From NCBI GenBank assembly GCA_029906985.1, contig JARYMT010000003.1, positions 16,058 to 80,057 of the forward strand: a DNA stretch of 64,000 nucleotides, written 5' to 3'. Position numbers and translations under genes: made by a program. The notes under the pieces are model-generated. The model was not told the DNA's origin. It made no database searches and saw nothing but the letters and a program-made list of their open reading frames with translations. This DNA comes from Microgenomates group bacterium (GTDB lineage: Bacteria; Patescibacteriota; Microgenomatia; UBA1406; GWC2-37-13). Of this stretch, positions 50,913-60,615 are shown piece by piece; the stretch's first letter is position 1, and each line of letters opens with the position of its first letter.

Positions 50913-53851
50913 TACTTAATGACGATCAAAAAAAAGCAATCGAATATAATCAGGGGCCACTTTTAATAATCGCTGGTGCAGGAACCGGTAAAACGACAGT
51001 GATTGTCGAAAAAATTAAATATCTGATAAAAAAAAAGTTGGCCAAACCGGAAGAAATTCTGGCTTTAACTTTTACCGAAAAAGCTGCCTCTGAAATGGAA
51101 GAAAGAGTCGATCAGGCTATCCCTTATGGCTATTTTCAAATGTCTATCGCTACCTTTCACTCTTTTGCTGATCAAATATTAAGAGAAGAAGCCAATCACA
51201 TTGGTTTATCGACAGATTATAAGCTTCTTAATGAAGCTGAAAATCTGATTTTTCTTCGCGACAATCTTTTTTTATTTAATCTTAGATACTTTCGGCCTTT
51301 GGGAAATCCAAATAAGTTTTTAGAAGGCTTGATTCAACATTTTTCTCGATTAAAAGACGAAGATATTGATCCACAACAATATCTAGCTTGGGTAAAATCA
51401 AAAATTAAAAATAAAGAGTTTAATCTAGAAGAAAAAGAAAAATACCAAGAGTTAGCTCAAATTTATCAAAATTATCAAATTTTAAAAATCAAAAAAAATT
51501 ATCTCGATTTTTCTGACCTAATTTTCTATCTGCTTAAACTTTTTCGAACAAGAAAAAACCTCCTCTTAAAATATCAAAAACGCTTTAAATATGTTTTAAT
51601 CGATGAATTTCAAGACACTAATATTGCTCAATATCTTTTAATAAGAATTCTTTGTCCGGCAAAAAAAAATCCCTATTTGACTGTTGTCGGCGACGACTCT
51701 CAAGCAATCTATAAATTCCGAGGAGCGTCGGTTTCTAATATCCTTTCATTTAGAAAAGATTATCCTCAAGCTAAACAAATTACTTTAATAAAAAACTACC
51801 GTTCAAATCAAAATATTTTAGATGTCGCCTATCGTTTGATTAAAAATAATGATCCTGATACTTTGGAAGTAAAGCTTGGCATCTCTAAAAAATTAATTGC
51901 TTTTGGGTCGGAAAAAACATCCGACAATCAAACAGTCGATTTTTATTTAGCCGAAAGAGTAGAAAATGAAGCTGAATTTGTCAGTAAAAAAATTATTGAA
52001 CTTCATAAAAATTATCGCTATTCAGACTTTGCCATATTAGTAAGGGCCAACAACCATACCAATGCTTTTATAAAAAGTTTAGCTCGCCGCGGCATTCCCT
52101 ATCAATTTTTAGGACCGGGAATGCTTTTTAAGCAAGGGGAAATTAAAGATTTAATCGCCTATCTTAATTTTTTGGCCGATCCCAATGATACTGTCTCTTT
52201 TTATCGGGTATTATCAATGGATATTTTAAAGATTGACAGTAAAGATATTAGTCTTCTTCTTTCTTTTGCTAAAAAAACTAACCTTTCTCTTTTTCAGGCA
52301 GTAGAAATTTATCTTTCATTTTTTTTCCCGAAAATTTATCAAAAAGAGTTTGCTATTTACAAACAATATTTACCACTGATTAATGAAAACAGCCGTCAAT
52401 CGCTCTTTCGGATTTATCAGATGGTCAATCGTCATTTAAATTTGGTAAAAAAAGAAACCGCTGGCCAAATCCTTTATTATTTTTTAGAAGATTCTGGTTA
52501 TTTAAACAAACTTGTTTCTTACAATACAGAAAAAGAGGAAAAAATTGCCTTAAATATTTCCAAATTTTTTGACTTATTAAAAAATTACGAAACCGAACAT
52601 GAAGACGCCTCTGTCCAAGCAGTCACTGATTTTATAAAAATCAGTTTAGAATTAAAAGAATCGCCATTAGTAGCAGAAACAGATCTTATAAAATATGATG
52701 CGGTTAACATTTTAACTGTTCATTCGGCTAAAGGATTGGAATTTCCGGTGGTTTTTTTGGTTAATCTTAGCGAACAAAGATTCCCCACCCGAGAAAGACG
52801 AGAAACTATTCCTATTCCTGATGAATTGATTAAAGAAATTTTACCTACAGGGAATTATCATTTACAGGAAGAAAGACGCCTTTTTTATGTCGGATTAACT
52901 AGAGCCCAAGAAAAACTTTTTCTTTCCGCTTCGCTCTATTATGGTGAGGGAAAAAGAATAAGAAAAATTTCGCCTTTTGTTTATGAATCTTTAGGAGAAA
53001 AAGCCGTCTTTGCCGAAAAAGATAAAAGAGAAGAAGAAAAAAAACAGCTATCAATTTTCGAATTTAAAAAATCACCAGAAATAATCACCAAAGTAAACCA
53101 TCTGCCATCAAATTTTTCTTATTCGCAATTGGAAACTTTTTTAGCTTGTCCGCTACAATATAAATACTTATATATACTAAAAATCCCCACCTCTCCCTCG
53201 GCGGCCACCTCTTTTGGAACAACAATCCACAACGCCTTGAAAAAATTTTATCAGTGGTTTTTAAAAGAAGGCCGGCGTCGAACAAAAAAAGAAAAATTAA
53301 ATCAATTATTAAATTTTTTTGATGATTCATGGATTCCCTTAGGTTATGCTTCGGTTGATCACCAAAAAAGAATGAAAATCGAGGGAAAAACAATGCTTAC
53401 CAATTTTTTCAAAAAATTTCATCATGATGAAGTACAAATTATTGGTTTAGAAAAGCCGTTTCGGCTGAAAATTGACCGTGATATTTTTATTTCCGGTTAT
53501 ATTGACCGCATAGATTTGTTAAAAGATAAAATAATAGAAATAATTGATTATAAAACGGGACGGATGCCAAGTAAAAAAGAATTGGAACAAAGTCTTCAGC
53601 TTTCAATTTATGCCTTAGCCGGAAAAGACAAAAATTTTATTGGAAGATCGGTAAAAGAAATAAATTTGGTTTTTTATTTTTTACAAAATCAAACAAAATT
53701 TTCTTTAAAAAGAAGTCAACAAGAACTAACTGAATTGAAAGAAAAAATTATATCAATTGTTGCTGAAATAAGAAAAAGTCATTTCGCTCCCAATGTGTCT
53801 TTAAAATGTGATTTTTGTCCATTTAGAATGATTTGCGAAGCTTGGCAATGA
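50909..53851 (+). CDS. UvrD-family helicase fused to a PD-(D/E)XK nuclease (AddA/RecB-like)
   Basis: A 980-residue DNA end-processing enzyme. The helicase part has NDDQKKAIEYNQGPLLI, Walker A AGAGTGKT, LTFTEKAASEMEERV, VLIDEFQDTN, VVGDDSQAIYKFRGA, KNYRSNQNIL, TVHSAKGLEFPVVFLV and ERRLFYVGLTRAQEKL. The nuclease part (about residues 730-980) has SYSQLETFLACPLQYKY, FGTTIHNALKKFY, GYIDRIDLL with IEIIDYKTG (catalytic Asp and Lys) and CDFCPFRMIC. The cysteines suggest an iron-sulfur cluster as in AddB. It likely serves in double-strand-break repair. Confidence 0.92.
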   Translation: MILNDDQKKAIEYNQGPLLIIAGAGTGKTTVIVEKIKYLIKKKLAKPEEILALTFTEKAASEMEERVDQAIPYGYFQMSIATFHSFADQILREEANHIGLSTDYKLLNEAENLIFLRDNLFLFNLRYFRPLGNPNKFLEGLIQHFSRLKDEDIDPQQYLAWVKSKIKNKEFNLEEKEKYQELAQIYQNYQILKIKKNYLDFSDLIFYLLKLFRTRKNLLLKYQKRFKYVLIDEFQDTNIAQYLLIRILCPAKKNPYLTVVGDDSQAIYKFRGASVSNILSFRKDYPQAKQITLIKNYRSNQNILDVAYRLIKNNDPDTLEVKLGISKKLIAFGSEKTSDNQTVDFYLAERVENEAEFVSKKIIELHKNYRYSDFAILVRANNHTNAFIKSLARRGIPYQFLGPGMLFKQGEIKDLIAYLNFLADPNDTVSFYRVLSMDILKIDSKDISLLLSFAKKTNLSLFQAVEIYLSFFFPKIYQKEFAIYKQYLPLINENSRQSLFRIYQMVNRHLNLVKKETAGQILYYFLEDSGYLNKLVSYNTEKEEKIALNISKFFDLLKNYETEHEDASVQAVTDFIKISLELKESPLVAETDLIKYDAVNILTVHSAKGLEFPVVFLVNLSEQRFPTRERRETIPIPDELIKEILPTGNYHLQEERRLFYVGLTRAQEKLFLSASLYYGEGKRIRKISPFVYESLGEKAVFAEKDKREEEKKQLSIFEFKKSPEIITKVNHLPSNFSYSQLETFLACPLQYKYLYILKIPTSPSAATSFGTTIHNALKKFYQWFLKEGRRRTKKEKLNQLLNFFDDSWIPLGYASVDHQKRMKIEGKTMLTNFFKKFHHDEVQIIGLEKPFRLKIDRDIFISGYIDRIDLLKDKIIEIIDYKTGRMPSKKELEQSLQLSIYALAGKDKNFIGRSVKEINLVFYFLQNQTKFSLKRSQQELTELKEKIISIVAEIRKSHFAPNVSLKCDFCPFRMICEAWQ

Positions 53852-53855
53852 TAAA

Positions 53856-53864
53856 TGGTATAAT
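53856..53864 (+). promoter_or_regulatory. Extended -10 promoter of the GT2 membrane gene
   Basis: TGGTATAAT ends exactly 6 bases before the ATG, so the predicted start site coincides with the A of ATG. Confidence 0.65.
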
Positions 53865-53870
53865 TTTTCC

Positions 53871-55352
53871 ATGGGCAAAAAAATTGTCACATCAACTTAT
53901 TTTAATTACTTATCGGATATTTTTATTCCGGCAATTAGTTGGGCGTTAATTACCCTGCCCCTTTGGCTTTCACCTTTTCATCCGGCGCTTGTCGCTTATT
54001 TTATCATCGCCTTTGATTTGTATTTTTTTTATAAGGGATTGACCAATGTTTATTATGCTTCAAAATCTTATAAAGAAATTTTTAATAAAGAAAAAGTCAA
54101 GTTTTACCAAAAGAAAACCTTAATTCATGGCGGAAAAAAAATTTATCATGTTGTTATTATCCCCAATTATAAAGAGCCTGTATATAAATTAGAAGCAACA
54201 ATAAAATCTCTTCTTAATAATGATTATCCTTATAAAGATAAAATTTATTTGGTACTAGCTTTTGAAAAAAGAGAAAAAGAGGCAAAAATCAAAGCAAAAA
54301 TTTTGACAAAAAAATTTAATCAATATTTTTCAAAGATTTTTACCACCTTTCATGAGGTTTTAGAAAATGAAATCCCAGGTAAAGCTAGCAATCAAACTTT
54401 TGCCACTAAAATTATTTACCAATTTATAAAAGATGCCTCTATTTCATCTAAAAATACTTTAATTACTATCTGTGACGCTGATAGCCATTTACCGAAAAAT
54501 TATTTTTCTTATTTAACTTACGAGTATTTAAAGGACAAAAACCGTAATTATCATTTTTATTGGGCACCGGTGCTTTTATACAATAATTTTTGGCAATTAC
54601 CGATTGTTGTCCGTATTCAAGCAACGATTTCATCGATTTTAAGATTAGCTTTTCTTTCCGATAAAGAAAATTTAATTCAAATCTCTACTTATTCAACTAG
54701 CCTTTGGCTTTTAAATGATTTGGGCTATTGGGATGTGGATATTATTCCAGAAGATTGGCATGTTTATCTTCAAGCTTTTTTTAAATATGGGGCAAAGGTC
54801 AAAACCCAACCTTTATTTACCATTATCAGTGGTGATGCTGTTTACGCCGGAAGTGTTTTTAAAACTTTAATTAACCGATATGAACAAGAAAAACGCTGGG
54901 CTTGGGGAGTAAGCGATGTTGGTTATGCGATTAAAAAATTTTTTTCTACTCCACAAATTAACCCTTTTTTAAAAATAAAAAAAATTCTTTATTTAGCTGA
55001 AACTCATTTGTTTTGGCCAACTTCTTTTTTTATTTTAACTTTAAGTTCCTCTATTCCACCTCTTATTAATCCGGTTTTTAAAAGAACAGTCATGGGTTTT
55101 CTACTTCCCAAACTCTCCGGGTTAATTCTTACCTTAACTTCATTTATGTTGGTTTTTTATGTTTATTTAGACATTCAACTTAGAAAAAAAATTAAAGTAA
55201 AAACAACTTTTTCTACTCTACCAATGTTAATAATTCAATGGTATTTTTTGCCGATTGTCTCCTTTCTTTTTTCCTCCCTACCTGCTCTTGAATCTCATAC
55301 GAGAATTTTATTTAGAAAAAAATTAAAATATAAAGTCACTGAAAAAGTTTAA
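53871..55352 (+). CDS. Membrane glycosyltransferase family 2 (processive type)
   Basis: Two N-terminal helices lead to a GT-A domain with VVIIPNYKEP, the DxD-like CDADSH (about residue 200), IPEDWHVYLQAFF and the QxxRW-like RYEQEKRWAWGV. Several C-terminal membrane helices follow. The motif set is that of cellulose/hyaluronan synthase-like enzymes that make and export a polymer. It is followed after 22 bases by a GT-C gene. Confidence 0.87.
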   Translation: MGKKIVTSTYFNYLSDIFIPAISWALITLPLWLSPFHPALVAYFIIAFDLYFFYKGLTNVYYASKSYKEIFNKEKVKFYQKKTLIHGGKKIYHVVIIPNYKEPVYKLEATIKSLLNNDYPYKDKIYLVLAFEKREKEAKIKAKILTKKFNQYFSKIFTTFHEVLENEIPGKASNQTFATKIIYQFIKDASISSKNTLITICDADSHLPKNYFSYLTYEYLKDKNRNYHFYWAPVLLYNNFWQLPIVVRIQATISSILRLAFLSDKENLIQISTYSTSLWLLNDLGYWDVDIIPEDWHVYLQAFFKYGAKVKTQPLFTIISGDAVYAGSVFKTLINRYEQEKRWAWGVSDVGYAIKKFFSTPQINPFLKIKKILYLAETHLFWPTSFFILTLSSSIPPLINPVFKRTVMGFLLPKLSGLILTLTSFMLVFYVYLDIQLRKKIKVKTTFSTLPMLIIQWYFLPIVSFLFSSLPALESHTRILFRKKLKYKVTEKV

Positions 55353-55374
55353 AAAATTTTTATTATAAAAATAT

Positions 55375-56676
55375 ATGATTTATTGGCTATTTAATAATAC
55401 CCCCCTATTGTTTTTTATCCAAAGTTTTTGGCGCGATGAAGCGTTTTCATTTCTTTTAGCAAAAAAAAGGGTGGTGGAAATTATCTTTTTGACCGCCAAA
55501 GATTTTAATCCTCCCTTGTATTATTTAATTCTCCATTTTTGGATTAAAATCTTTGGTCCAGGCGAGATAGCCGTCCGGGCTCTGTCTTTAATTTTTTTTA
55601 TTGCTTCTTTTTATATTTTTTTTCTTTTTTTACAAAAAATTTTATTAGTTAAAAAAGGTTGGATTTTTTTATACTCGATTTTATTTCTTATTAATCCCCT
55701 TTTAATTTATTATGCTTTTGAAGGAAGAATGTATTCTTTATTGCTTTTTTTTGCCTCTCTTTCTTTTTATTGCCTTTTAAGAAAAAATTCTTTTGGCTAT
55801 TTTTGGTCAATCTTGCTAGGTTTATTTACTCATTATTTTATGATCTTGGTAGTTGGTGGCCAATTTTTATATATAGTATTATCAACAAAAAAAAACTATA
55901 AAATTTTTAGGGAAAAAATAATCAAGGCCGGTCTGATTTTTTTTACTTGGGTTATTTTTTTAATTTTAAATAAAAATAATATTGGCAAGACTTTTTGGAT
56001 AAAAAAACCAAAAATCACTGATTTTTTCAGCCTCCCTTTTACTTTATATACCGGCTATGATTTTGATTTTAATTTTTATCAGAATTCTTTTCATTGGCTT
56101 TTTGCTTTTTGGCTAATATTGATTTGTGTTTCGATAATTTATTGGGTCTTAAAAGGGGGGCAAAATAAATTGTTTTTTTTGATATTTGTTTGGGCAATAT
56201 TGATTCCTTGGTTGGTGTTTTTATTATCCTTTTTAAAACCCATCTTTTTGTCGCGCTACCTAATTTTTTCTACTTTTGGGTTGCTGATTCTTTTGGTTTA
56301 TATCTTAGAAAAAACACCTCCCAAGATTAGGTTGTTTATATTAGTCGTTTTAATTTTTTTAACTTATCATTATAATTTGGTTCAAATAAAATATCGAAGA
56401 AAGGCCGATATAAGAAAAGTAATTAGAGAGATAAAAAAATTAGCCAATGAAAATGATTTTCTATTTGTCACCAATGAATTAGATTTTCATACAGCCGAAT
56501 ATTATTTTGGCGAAAAAAATGTTTTTATCTATGGAAAAACTTTTGAGGAAATTCCGGATTATGTTGGTAAAATTTTGATTCCTAAGAATAAAATTGTTTA
56601 TTCTTTACCAATTTATCCACAAAAAGCGTTTGTTTTAAAAGATGACTTAACTTATAGCATCCAAGCTTTATACTAG
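55375..56676 (+). CDS. GT-C membrane glycosyltransferase (GT39/ArnT-like)
   Basis: A polytopic protein of 433 residues. The first loop holds SFWRDEAFSFLLAKK, in which the Asp-Glu pair is the catalytic signature of PMT/ArnT-like enzymes that use a polyprenyl-phosphate sugar, and FNPPLYYLILHFW is the second conserved motif. About ten helices and a short soluble C-terminus follow. Acceptor unknown; likely adds a sugar to a surface glycan or protein. Confidence 0.83.
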   Translation: MIYWLFNNTPLLFFIQSFWRDEAFSFLLAKKRVVEIIFLTAKDFNPPLYYLILHFWIKIFGPGEIAVRALSLIFFIASFYIFFLFLQKILLVKKGWIFLYSILFLINPLLIYYAFEGRMYSLLLFFASLSFYCLLRKNSFGYFWSILLGLFTHYFMILVVGGQFLYIVLSTKKNYKIFREKIIKAGLIFFTWVIFLILNKNNIGKTFWIKKPKITDFFSLPFTLYTGYDFDFNFYQNSFHWLFAFWLILICVSIIYWVLKGGQNKLFFLIFVWAILIPWLVFLLSFLKPIFLSRYLIFSTFGLLILLVYILEKTPPKIRLFILVVLIFLTYHYNLVQIKYRRKADIRKVIREIKKLANENDFLFVTNELDFHTAEYYFGEKNVFIYGKTFEEIPDYVGKILIPKNKIVYSLPIYPQKAFVLKDDLTYSIQALY

Positions 56677-56735
56677 AATTTTTTTATTAAAGAAAATTAG
56701 GTTTTTTCAAATTAATCTGCAAAAAATTTCAAGGT

Positions 56736-58073
56736 TTAAAAAATAGGAAATTTAATTGCCAATTTTTTTATTTTGTCTCTGAAAAAAATTAATTGTTGAT
56801 TGGTTTTAATTTCGGCGCTAAATTTTTTAAGATATTGAAGCCTATCGGCTTTTTCCCGAGGTAAACGATAGGGTTTTAAAATTTTGAAAATAACCTGATT
56901 AATTACTTCACCTATTTCTTTCATTTCTTTCTCTTTCATGCCTCTTGTCGTGGCGGCTGGCGTCCCCAACCGAATACCTGAAGGGTAAAAAGGTGAGGCT
57001 TTTTCTTCGGGAATGGTGTTTTTATTTACTGTGAGACCAACAAGATCGAGGGCTTTTTGGACAAAAATTCCCGATCCTGGTCCCAAGACTGGAGTTAAAT
57101 CAATCAAAATTAAATGATTTTCTGTGCCTCCAGCGACTAATTTAAGACCAGCCTTTTTGAAAACTTCAGCTAAAATCTTGGCATTTTTGACTACTTGCCG
57201 GGCATATTTTTTAAAGGATGGTTGACTGGCTTCATATAAAGCAACTGCTATCGCGGCTGTTTGGTTGTCATGAGGCCCTCCCTGAAGACCAGGAAAAACT
57301 GCCCGGTTAATTTTTTCTGGCAATTCTTTGTCTTTTTTTATTCCCTTTTCCGTTACCATAATCATTGCTCCTCTTGGTCCGCGCAATGTTTTATGAGTGG
57401 TAGTAGTAATAATATGAGCGTCAGAAGCCGGTGAAGGATGAACACCACCAGCAATTAAACCAGCAACATGGGCAATGTCTGCCGCTAAGTAAGCACCAAT
57501 TTCATCGGCGATTTGCGCAAATTTTTCATAATGAAATTTTAAGGGATAAGCTGTTCCGCCGACCCAAATTAATTTGGGTTTATGTTTAATGGCCATTTGA
57601 CGGATCTGATCGTAATCAAATAGATCTTTTTCTTCTGATTTTTTATGATCATTTTTTTTTAATCCATATTGAACGCTTTTAAAAAAAATTCCAGTGGCGG
57701 AAACATGATGTCCGTGAGTCAAATGTCCTCCAGCGACTAGAGCTTGACCCATGATTACGTCATTAGGTTTACAGGTGGCTAAATAAACCGCTAAGTTTGC
57801 TGGCGATCCAGAATAAGGCTGAATGTTGACAAAAGGAACATTAAAAAGTTTTTTTGCCCTTTCTTGGGCTAAAAGCTCTATTTCATCTACATTTTCATTG
57901 CCTCCATAATAGCGTTTGTTAGGATAACCTTCGGAATACTTATTGACAAAAACCGAACCTAAAGCTTGACGGACAGCTAACGAAGTATAATTTTCCGACG
58001 GAATCAGTTCGATTCCTTCTTGTTGGCGTTTTTCCTCTTTTTTGATAATTTCTGCTACTTTTTTATCTACCAT
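56736..58073 (-). CDS. glyA: Serine hydroxymethyltransferase
   Basis: A PLP enzyme that converts serine and tetrahydrofolate to glycine and methylene-tetrahydrofolate. IELIPSENYTS, NKYSEGYPNKRYYGG and NVQPxSGSxAN-like NIQPYSGSPANLAVY are conserved. The PLP lysine is in ITTTTHKTLRGPRGAMI (about residue 228), and PGLQGGPHDNQTAA and GIRLGTPAATTRGM follow. At 445 residues it is complete. It stands alone on the minus strand. Confidence 0.96.
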   Translation of the reverse strand: MVDKKVAEIIKKEEKRQQEGIELIPSENYTSLAVRQALGSVFVNKYSEGYPNKRYYGGNENVDEIELLAQERAKKLFNVPFVNIQPYSGSPANLAVYLATCKPNDVIMGQALVAGGHLTHGHHVSATGIFFKSVQYGLKKNDHKKSEEKDLFDYDQIRQMAIKHKPKLIWVGGTAYPLKFHYEKFAQIADEIGAYLAADIAHVAGLIAGGVHPSPASDAHIITTTTHKTLRGPRGAMIMVTEKGIKKDKELPEKINRAVFPGLQGGPHDNQTAAIAVALYEASQPSFKKYARQVVKNAKILAEVFKKAGLKLVAGGTENHLILIDLTPVLGPGSGIFVQKALDLVGLTVNKNTIPEEKASPFYPSGIRLGTPAATTRGMKEKEMKEIGEVINQVIFKILKPYRLPREKADRLQYLKKFSAEIKTNQQLIFFRDKIKKLAIKFPIF

Positions 58074-58143
58074 TTTTTTATTTTAATTTTTTTAAAAATT
58101 ATATATCAATTCTTAAATTATTTTAATAAGAATCACATTAAAG

Positions 58144-58149
58144 TATAAT
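58144..58149 (+). promoter_or_regulatory. -10 box of the small membrane protein / WecA-like unit
   Basis: TATAAT ends 9 bases before the ATG. No -35 box is recognised. Confidence 0.5.
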
Positions 58150-58158
58150 ATATTAATC

Positions 58159-58464
58159 ATGTTTTATTTGCTAATTTTTGTGAATATTTTGTTGCTGATG
58201 ATTTTTTTCTTAAGCTTACCTCATTTGCCGCCTCAAATTCCTCTTTTTTATTCAAAGCCTTGGGGAGAAGATCAATTGGGAGAGAATTGGATGATTTTTT
58301 TATTAATTTTTTTACTCGATTTATTTTATTTGACAAATATTTTTATTGTTAAAAAATTTTTTTCTGATAATTTGTTTGTCAAAAAAGTTGTCTCATATTT
58401 TAATTTATTCTTAATTATTAGCCTTAGTTTAATTTTTATAAAAATTATTTCTTTAGTTATTTGA
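58159..58464 (+). CDS. Small three-TM membrane protein
   Basis: A 101-residue protein with three hydrophobic helices (about residues 3-20, 44-64, 80-100). The loop LPHLPPQIPLFYSKPWGEDQ resembles the conserved loop of DUF1648-type small membrane proteins; this is a weak similarity. Its TGA overlaps the start of the WecA-like gene (TGATG), so the two are coupled. Confidence 0.6.
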   Translation: MFYLLIFVNILLLMIFFLSLPHLPPQIPLFYSKPWGEDQLGENWMIFLLIFLLDLFYLTNIFIVKKFFSDNLFVKKVVSYFNLFLIISLSLIFIKIISLVI

Positions 58465-59528
58465 TGATGAATTTTTTTGTTTTATTGACCGCTTTTATTT
58501 TTTCATTTGTCTTGACAGTTCCGACTATTTTTTTAGCAAAAAAAGTCGGCTTGGTAACTAACAAAAAAACCCGATATCATCCAGCTCACACTCATGTTGG
58601 GTTAATTCCCCGAGGAGGCGGTTTACCAATTTATTTATCTTTTTTATTAACTTCGTTAATTTTTCTTTCTCTGAATAAAATAGTTTTCGGAGTGCTTTTT
58701 TCTAGTTTTTTTTTGGTGTTTATTGGTTTACTGGACGACTATTTTGATTTATCTCCTTATTTAAGATTTGTCGCTAACTTAATTATCGCCGCTATTGTGG
58801 TTGGTTTTGGTTTGGGTATTCCTTATATTTCTAATCCATTTGGCGGAATTATAAGATTGGATCAATGGCGATTGACTTTTGATTTCTTTGGCCAGCGTTC
58901 GATATTAATTTTGGCTGATCTTCTAGCCATTATTTGGTTGGCTTGGACAACTAATATGATTAATTGGAGTAAAGGGGTTGATGGTCAATTGCCAGGTTTT
59001 GTTGCCGTGACCGCCTTTTTTTTAGGCTTACTATCGCAAAGATTTACTATCCACGATATTTCCACCCAGACAGTCACTCTCCTTTCTTTTATTGTCTGCG
59101 GGGCTTTTTTAGGCTTTCTTCCTTTTAATTTCTATCCACAAAAAATTATGCCTGGCTATGGCGGTGGCGCTTTTGCCGGCTTTATCTTAGGGATTTTATC
59201 TATTCTCTCTTTTGGTAAACTGGGGACGGCCATTTTAATTTTGGCAATACCAATTATCGATGCTATTTATACAATTCTGCGCCGAATGATTAAGAAAAAA
59301 TCTCCTTTTCGTGCCGATTGGGGACACTTTCATCATAAACTTTTGGAAATTGGCTGGGGCAGACGAAGAATTGCAGTTTTTTATTGGCTAGTCTCTTTTA
59401 TTCTTGGTATTGCCTCACTTTTTTTAAAAGGCCCGGAAAAACTAATTGCTTTTTTAAGTTTTTTTGTGATTTTAATTGTCTTTATTTTGATAATTGAGAA
59501 GGTAAAGAAAATAAAAAAAATAAATTAA
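58464..59528 (+). CDS. WecA/TagO-type polyprenyl-phosphate GlcNAc-1-P transferase
   Basis: An integral enzyme that moves a sugar-1-phosphate onto the undecaprenyl carrier. IPRGGGLPIYL starts the conserved region, GLLDDYFDLSPYLRF has the catalytic Asp pair, TNMINWSKGVDGQLPG the magnesium-binding Asn/Asp, and DWGHFHHKLLEIGWGRR the cytoplasmic His motif of the WecA branch rather than MraY. About ten helices, 354 residues. The ATG overlapping the upstream TGA is chosen over a TTG three bases earlier. Confidence 0.92.
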   Translation: MMNFFVLLTAFIFSFVLTVPTIFLAKKVGLVTNKKTRYHPAHTHVGLIPRGGGLPIYLSFLLTSLIFLSLNKIVFGVLFSSFFLVFIGLLDDYFDLSPYLRFVANLIIAAIVVGFGLGIPYISNPFGGIIRLDQWRLTFDFFGQRSILILADLLAIIWLAWTTNMINWSKGVDGQLPGFVAVTAFFLGLLSQRFTIHDISTQTVTLLSFIVCGAFLGFLPFNFYPQKIMPGYGGGAFAGFILGILSILSFGKLGTAILILAIPIIDAIYTILRRMIKKKSPFRADWGHFHHKLLEIGWGRRRIAVFYWLVSFILGIASLFLKGPEKLIAFLSFFVILIVFILIIEKVKKIKKIN

Positions 59529-60067
59529 AGAAATTTCTTTTTATATATTTCTTTCCATAAAAGAATATCTTTTTCTTCAGTTATAGATCCGCCACTTTTA
59601 ATAATAATCTTTAATTTATCAAAAATAATTTTGTCTTTTAGTTTTAAACTTTTAATAATTTTCATCTTATCTTCTTCTTTCATTTTATTTTTATAAACAA
59701 GACTTAAATGAGGATTTAAACTGTATAAAGAATATTTTTTAAAAACATTTAAAAATCTTTCATAAAGTAGAATAAGATCTTTATTTTTTTCAAATTGAAT
59801 GAATAAAGTTTTAGTAAAGATATCAGAATAGTCAATTTTTAAAACTTTAAGTGAAAAAGATTTTTGTTTTTCAAGAAGTTTATCAGTTTCTTCTTTAATA
59901 TTTTTTAAATCAGATTGATTTAGTTCATAATTAAAGTGGAAAATTGTCACATGGGGAATAAAAGGAAAGCTTTTAAATTTATCAGCTAACTCATCAATTA
60001 TTTCTTGTAATTTTCTTTTTTGTTCTTCAACCGGTATTAACCAAAAAGAAATATCAATTTTTTTCAT
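59525..60067 (-). CDS. 2H phosphoesterase (2'-5' RNA ligase / cyclic phosphodiesterase-like)
   Basis: Two HxT/S motifs define the 2H fold: FIPHVTIFHFNY (about residue 40) and LNPHLSLVYKNK (about 122). The 180-residue spacing and size fit the bacterial and plant-type RNA cyclic phosphodiesterases. The substrate is probably a 2',3'-cyclic phosphate of RNA or a nucleotide. It converges with the WecA-like gene with a 4-bp overlap. Confidence 0.82.
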   Translation of the reverse strand: MKKIDISFWLIPVEEQKRKLQEIIDELADKFKSFPFIPHVTIFHFNYELNQSDLKNIKEETDKLLEKQKSFSLKVLKIDYSDIFTKTLFIQFEKNKDLILLYERFLNVFKKYSLYSLNPHLSLVYKNKMKEEDKMKIIKSLKLKDKIIFDKLKIIIKSGGSITEEKDILLWKEIYKKKFL

Positions 60068-60166
60068 TTATTGCCCTAAATTTTTAATTTACAATATGGT
60101 AATTATAAAATTTTTTTTGCTTGACAAGTTAATTAAAATTGCAAATTGGTAGGTTGGCTCTAATAA
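60068..60166. other. AT-rich intergenic stretch
   Basis: No gene is seen here. It begins after the minus-strand 2H phosphoesterase start and contains a lone TTGACA (60121-60126) without a matching -10 box. A TATAAT on the minus strand near 60102-60107 could serve the phosphoesterase gene with a leader of about 35 bases. Confidence 0.4.
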
Positions 60167-60416
60167 TTAGTTAATTTTCAATATTTTCTTTAATGTTGGA
60201 TTGGAAAAATAAACGCGGACATTAAAATTTGGATCTGTTAATTCTACCATCTCCATTTCTTGTCTTTTTATTAATTTAAAACCTTGTTTTCCTAAATATT
60301 TTTTTTAAATTCAAAAAATCATTAATAGTAAAATCAGCGTCGCCTAATTCTGGTCTGGTTTTATCCGGTGGCCTAATTTTTAATAATTTTGAAATATCCA
60401 CCAATAATACAAACAT
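60167..60416 (-). pseudogene. Frameshifted small gene, unknown family
   Basis: The first part reads MFVLLVDISKLLKIRPPDKT, then RPELGDADFTINDFLNLKK. After a run of eight A (minus strand; T8 at 60299-60306) the frame shifts, and the coding pattern continues as YLGKQGFKLIKRQEMEMVEL, then TDPNFNVRVYFSNPTLKKIL. Joined, it would be about 83 residues. It may be a decayed gene, a homopolymer sequencing error, or slippage. Family not recognised. Confidence 0.5.
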
Positions 60417-60599
60417 AAGAATTTTGCCATTTTGGCATACTTTAAACTTTTTTATATAAACTTAATTTTTTTCTTTATTCGAATTTACAATCGTTAGTTT
60501 TTGAAAAGTTGTTTTGCTATGAATATAAAATAAAAATGTTTTTTGCATTTTATTTATATTATAAAAAAGCTCATAAATAACAAATAATCAATAATATTT
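60417..60599. other. Intergenic region upstream of miaB
   Basis: No gene is seen. The last part (CATAAATAACAAATAATCAA near 60571) resembles AT-rich sequence at 27954-27970, possibly one dispersed repeat. Confidence 0.35.
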
Positions 60600-60608
60600 T
60601 GATAAAAT
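60600..60608 (+). promoter_or_regulatory. Extended -10 promoter of miaB
   Basis: TGATAAAAT ends 7 bases before the ATG. The same nonamer at the same distance precedes rfbB and the PBP gene. Confidence 0.6.
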
Positions 60609-60615
60609 TTAAGCC

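Noticed and set aside
60121-60126. TTGACA as a -35 box
   Set aside because: No TATAAT-like box lies 15-19 bases downstream and no gene starts nearby on the plus strand.
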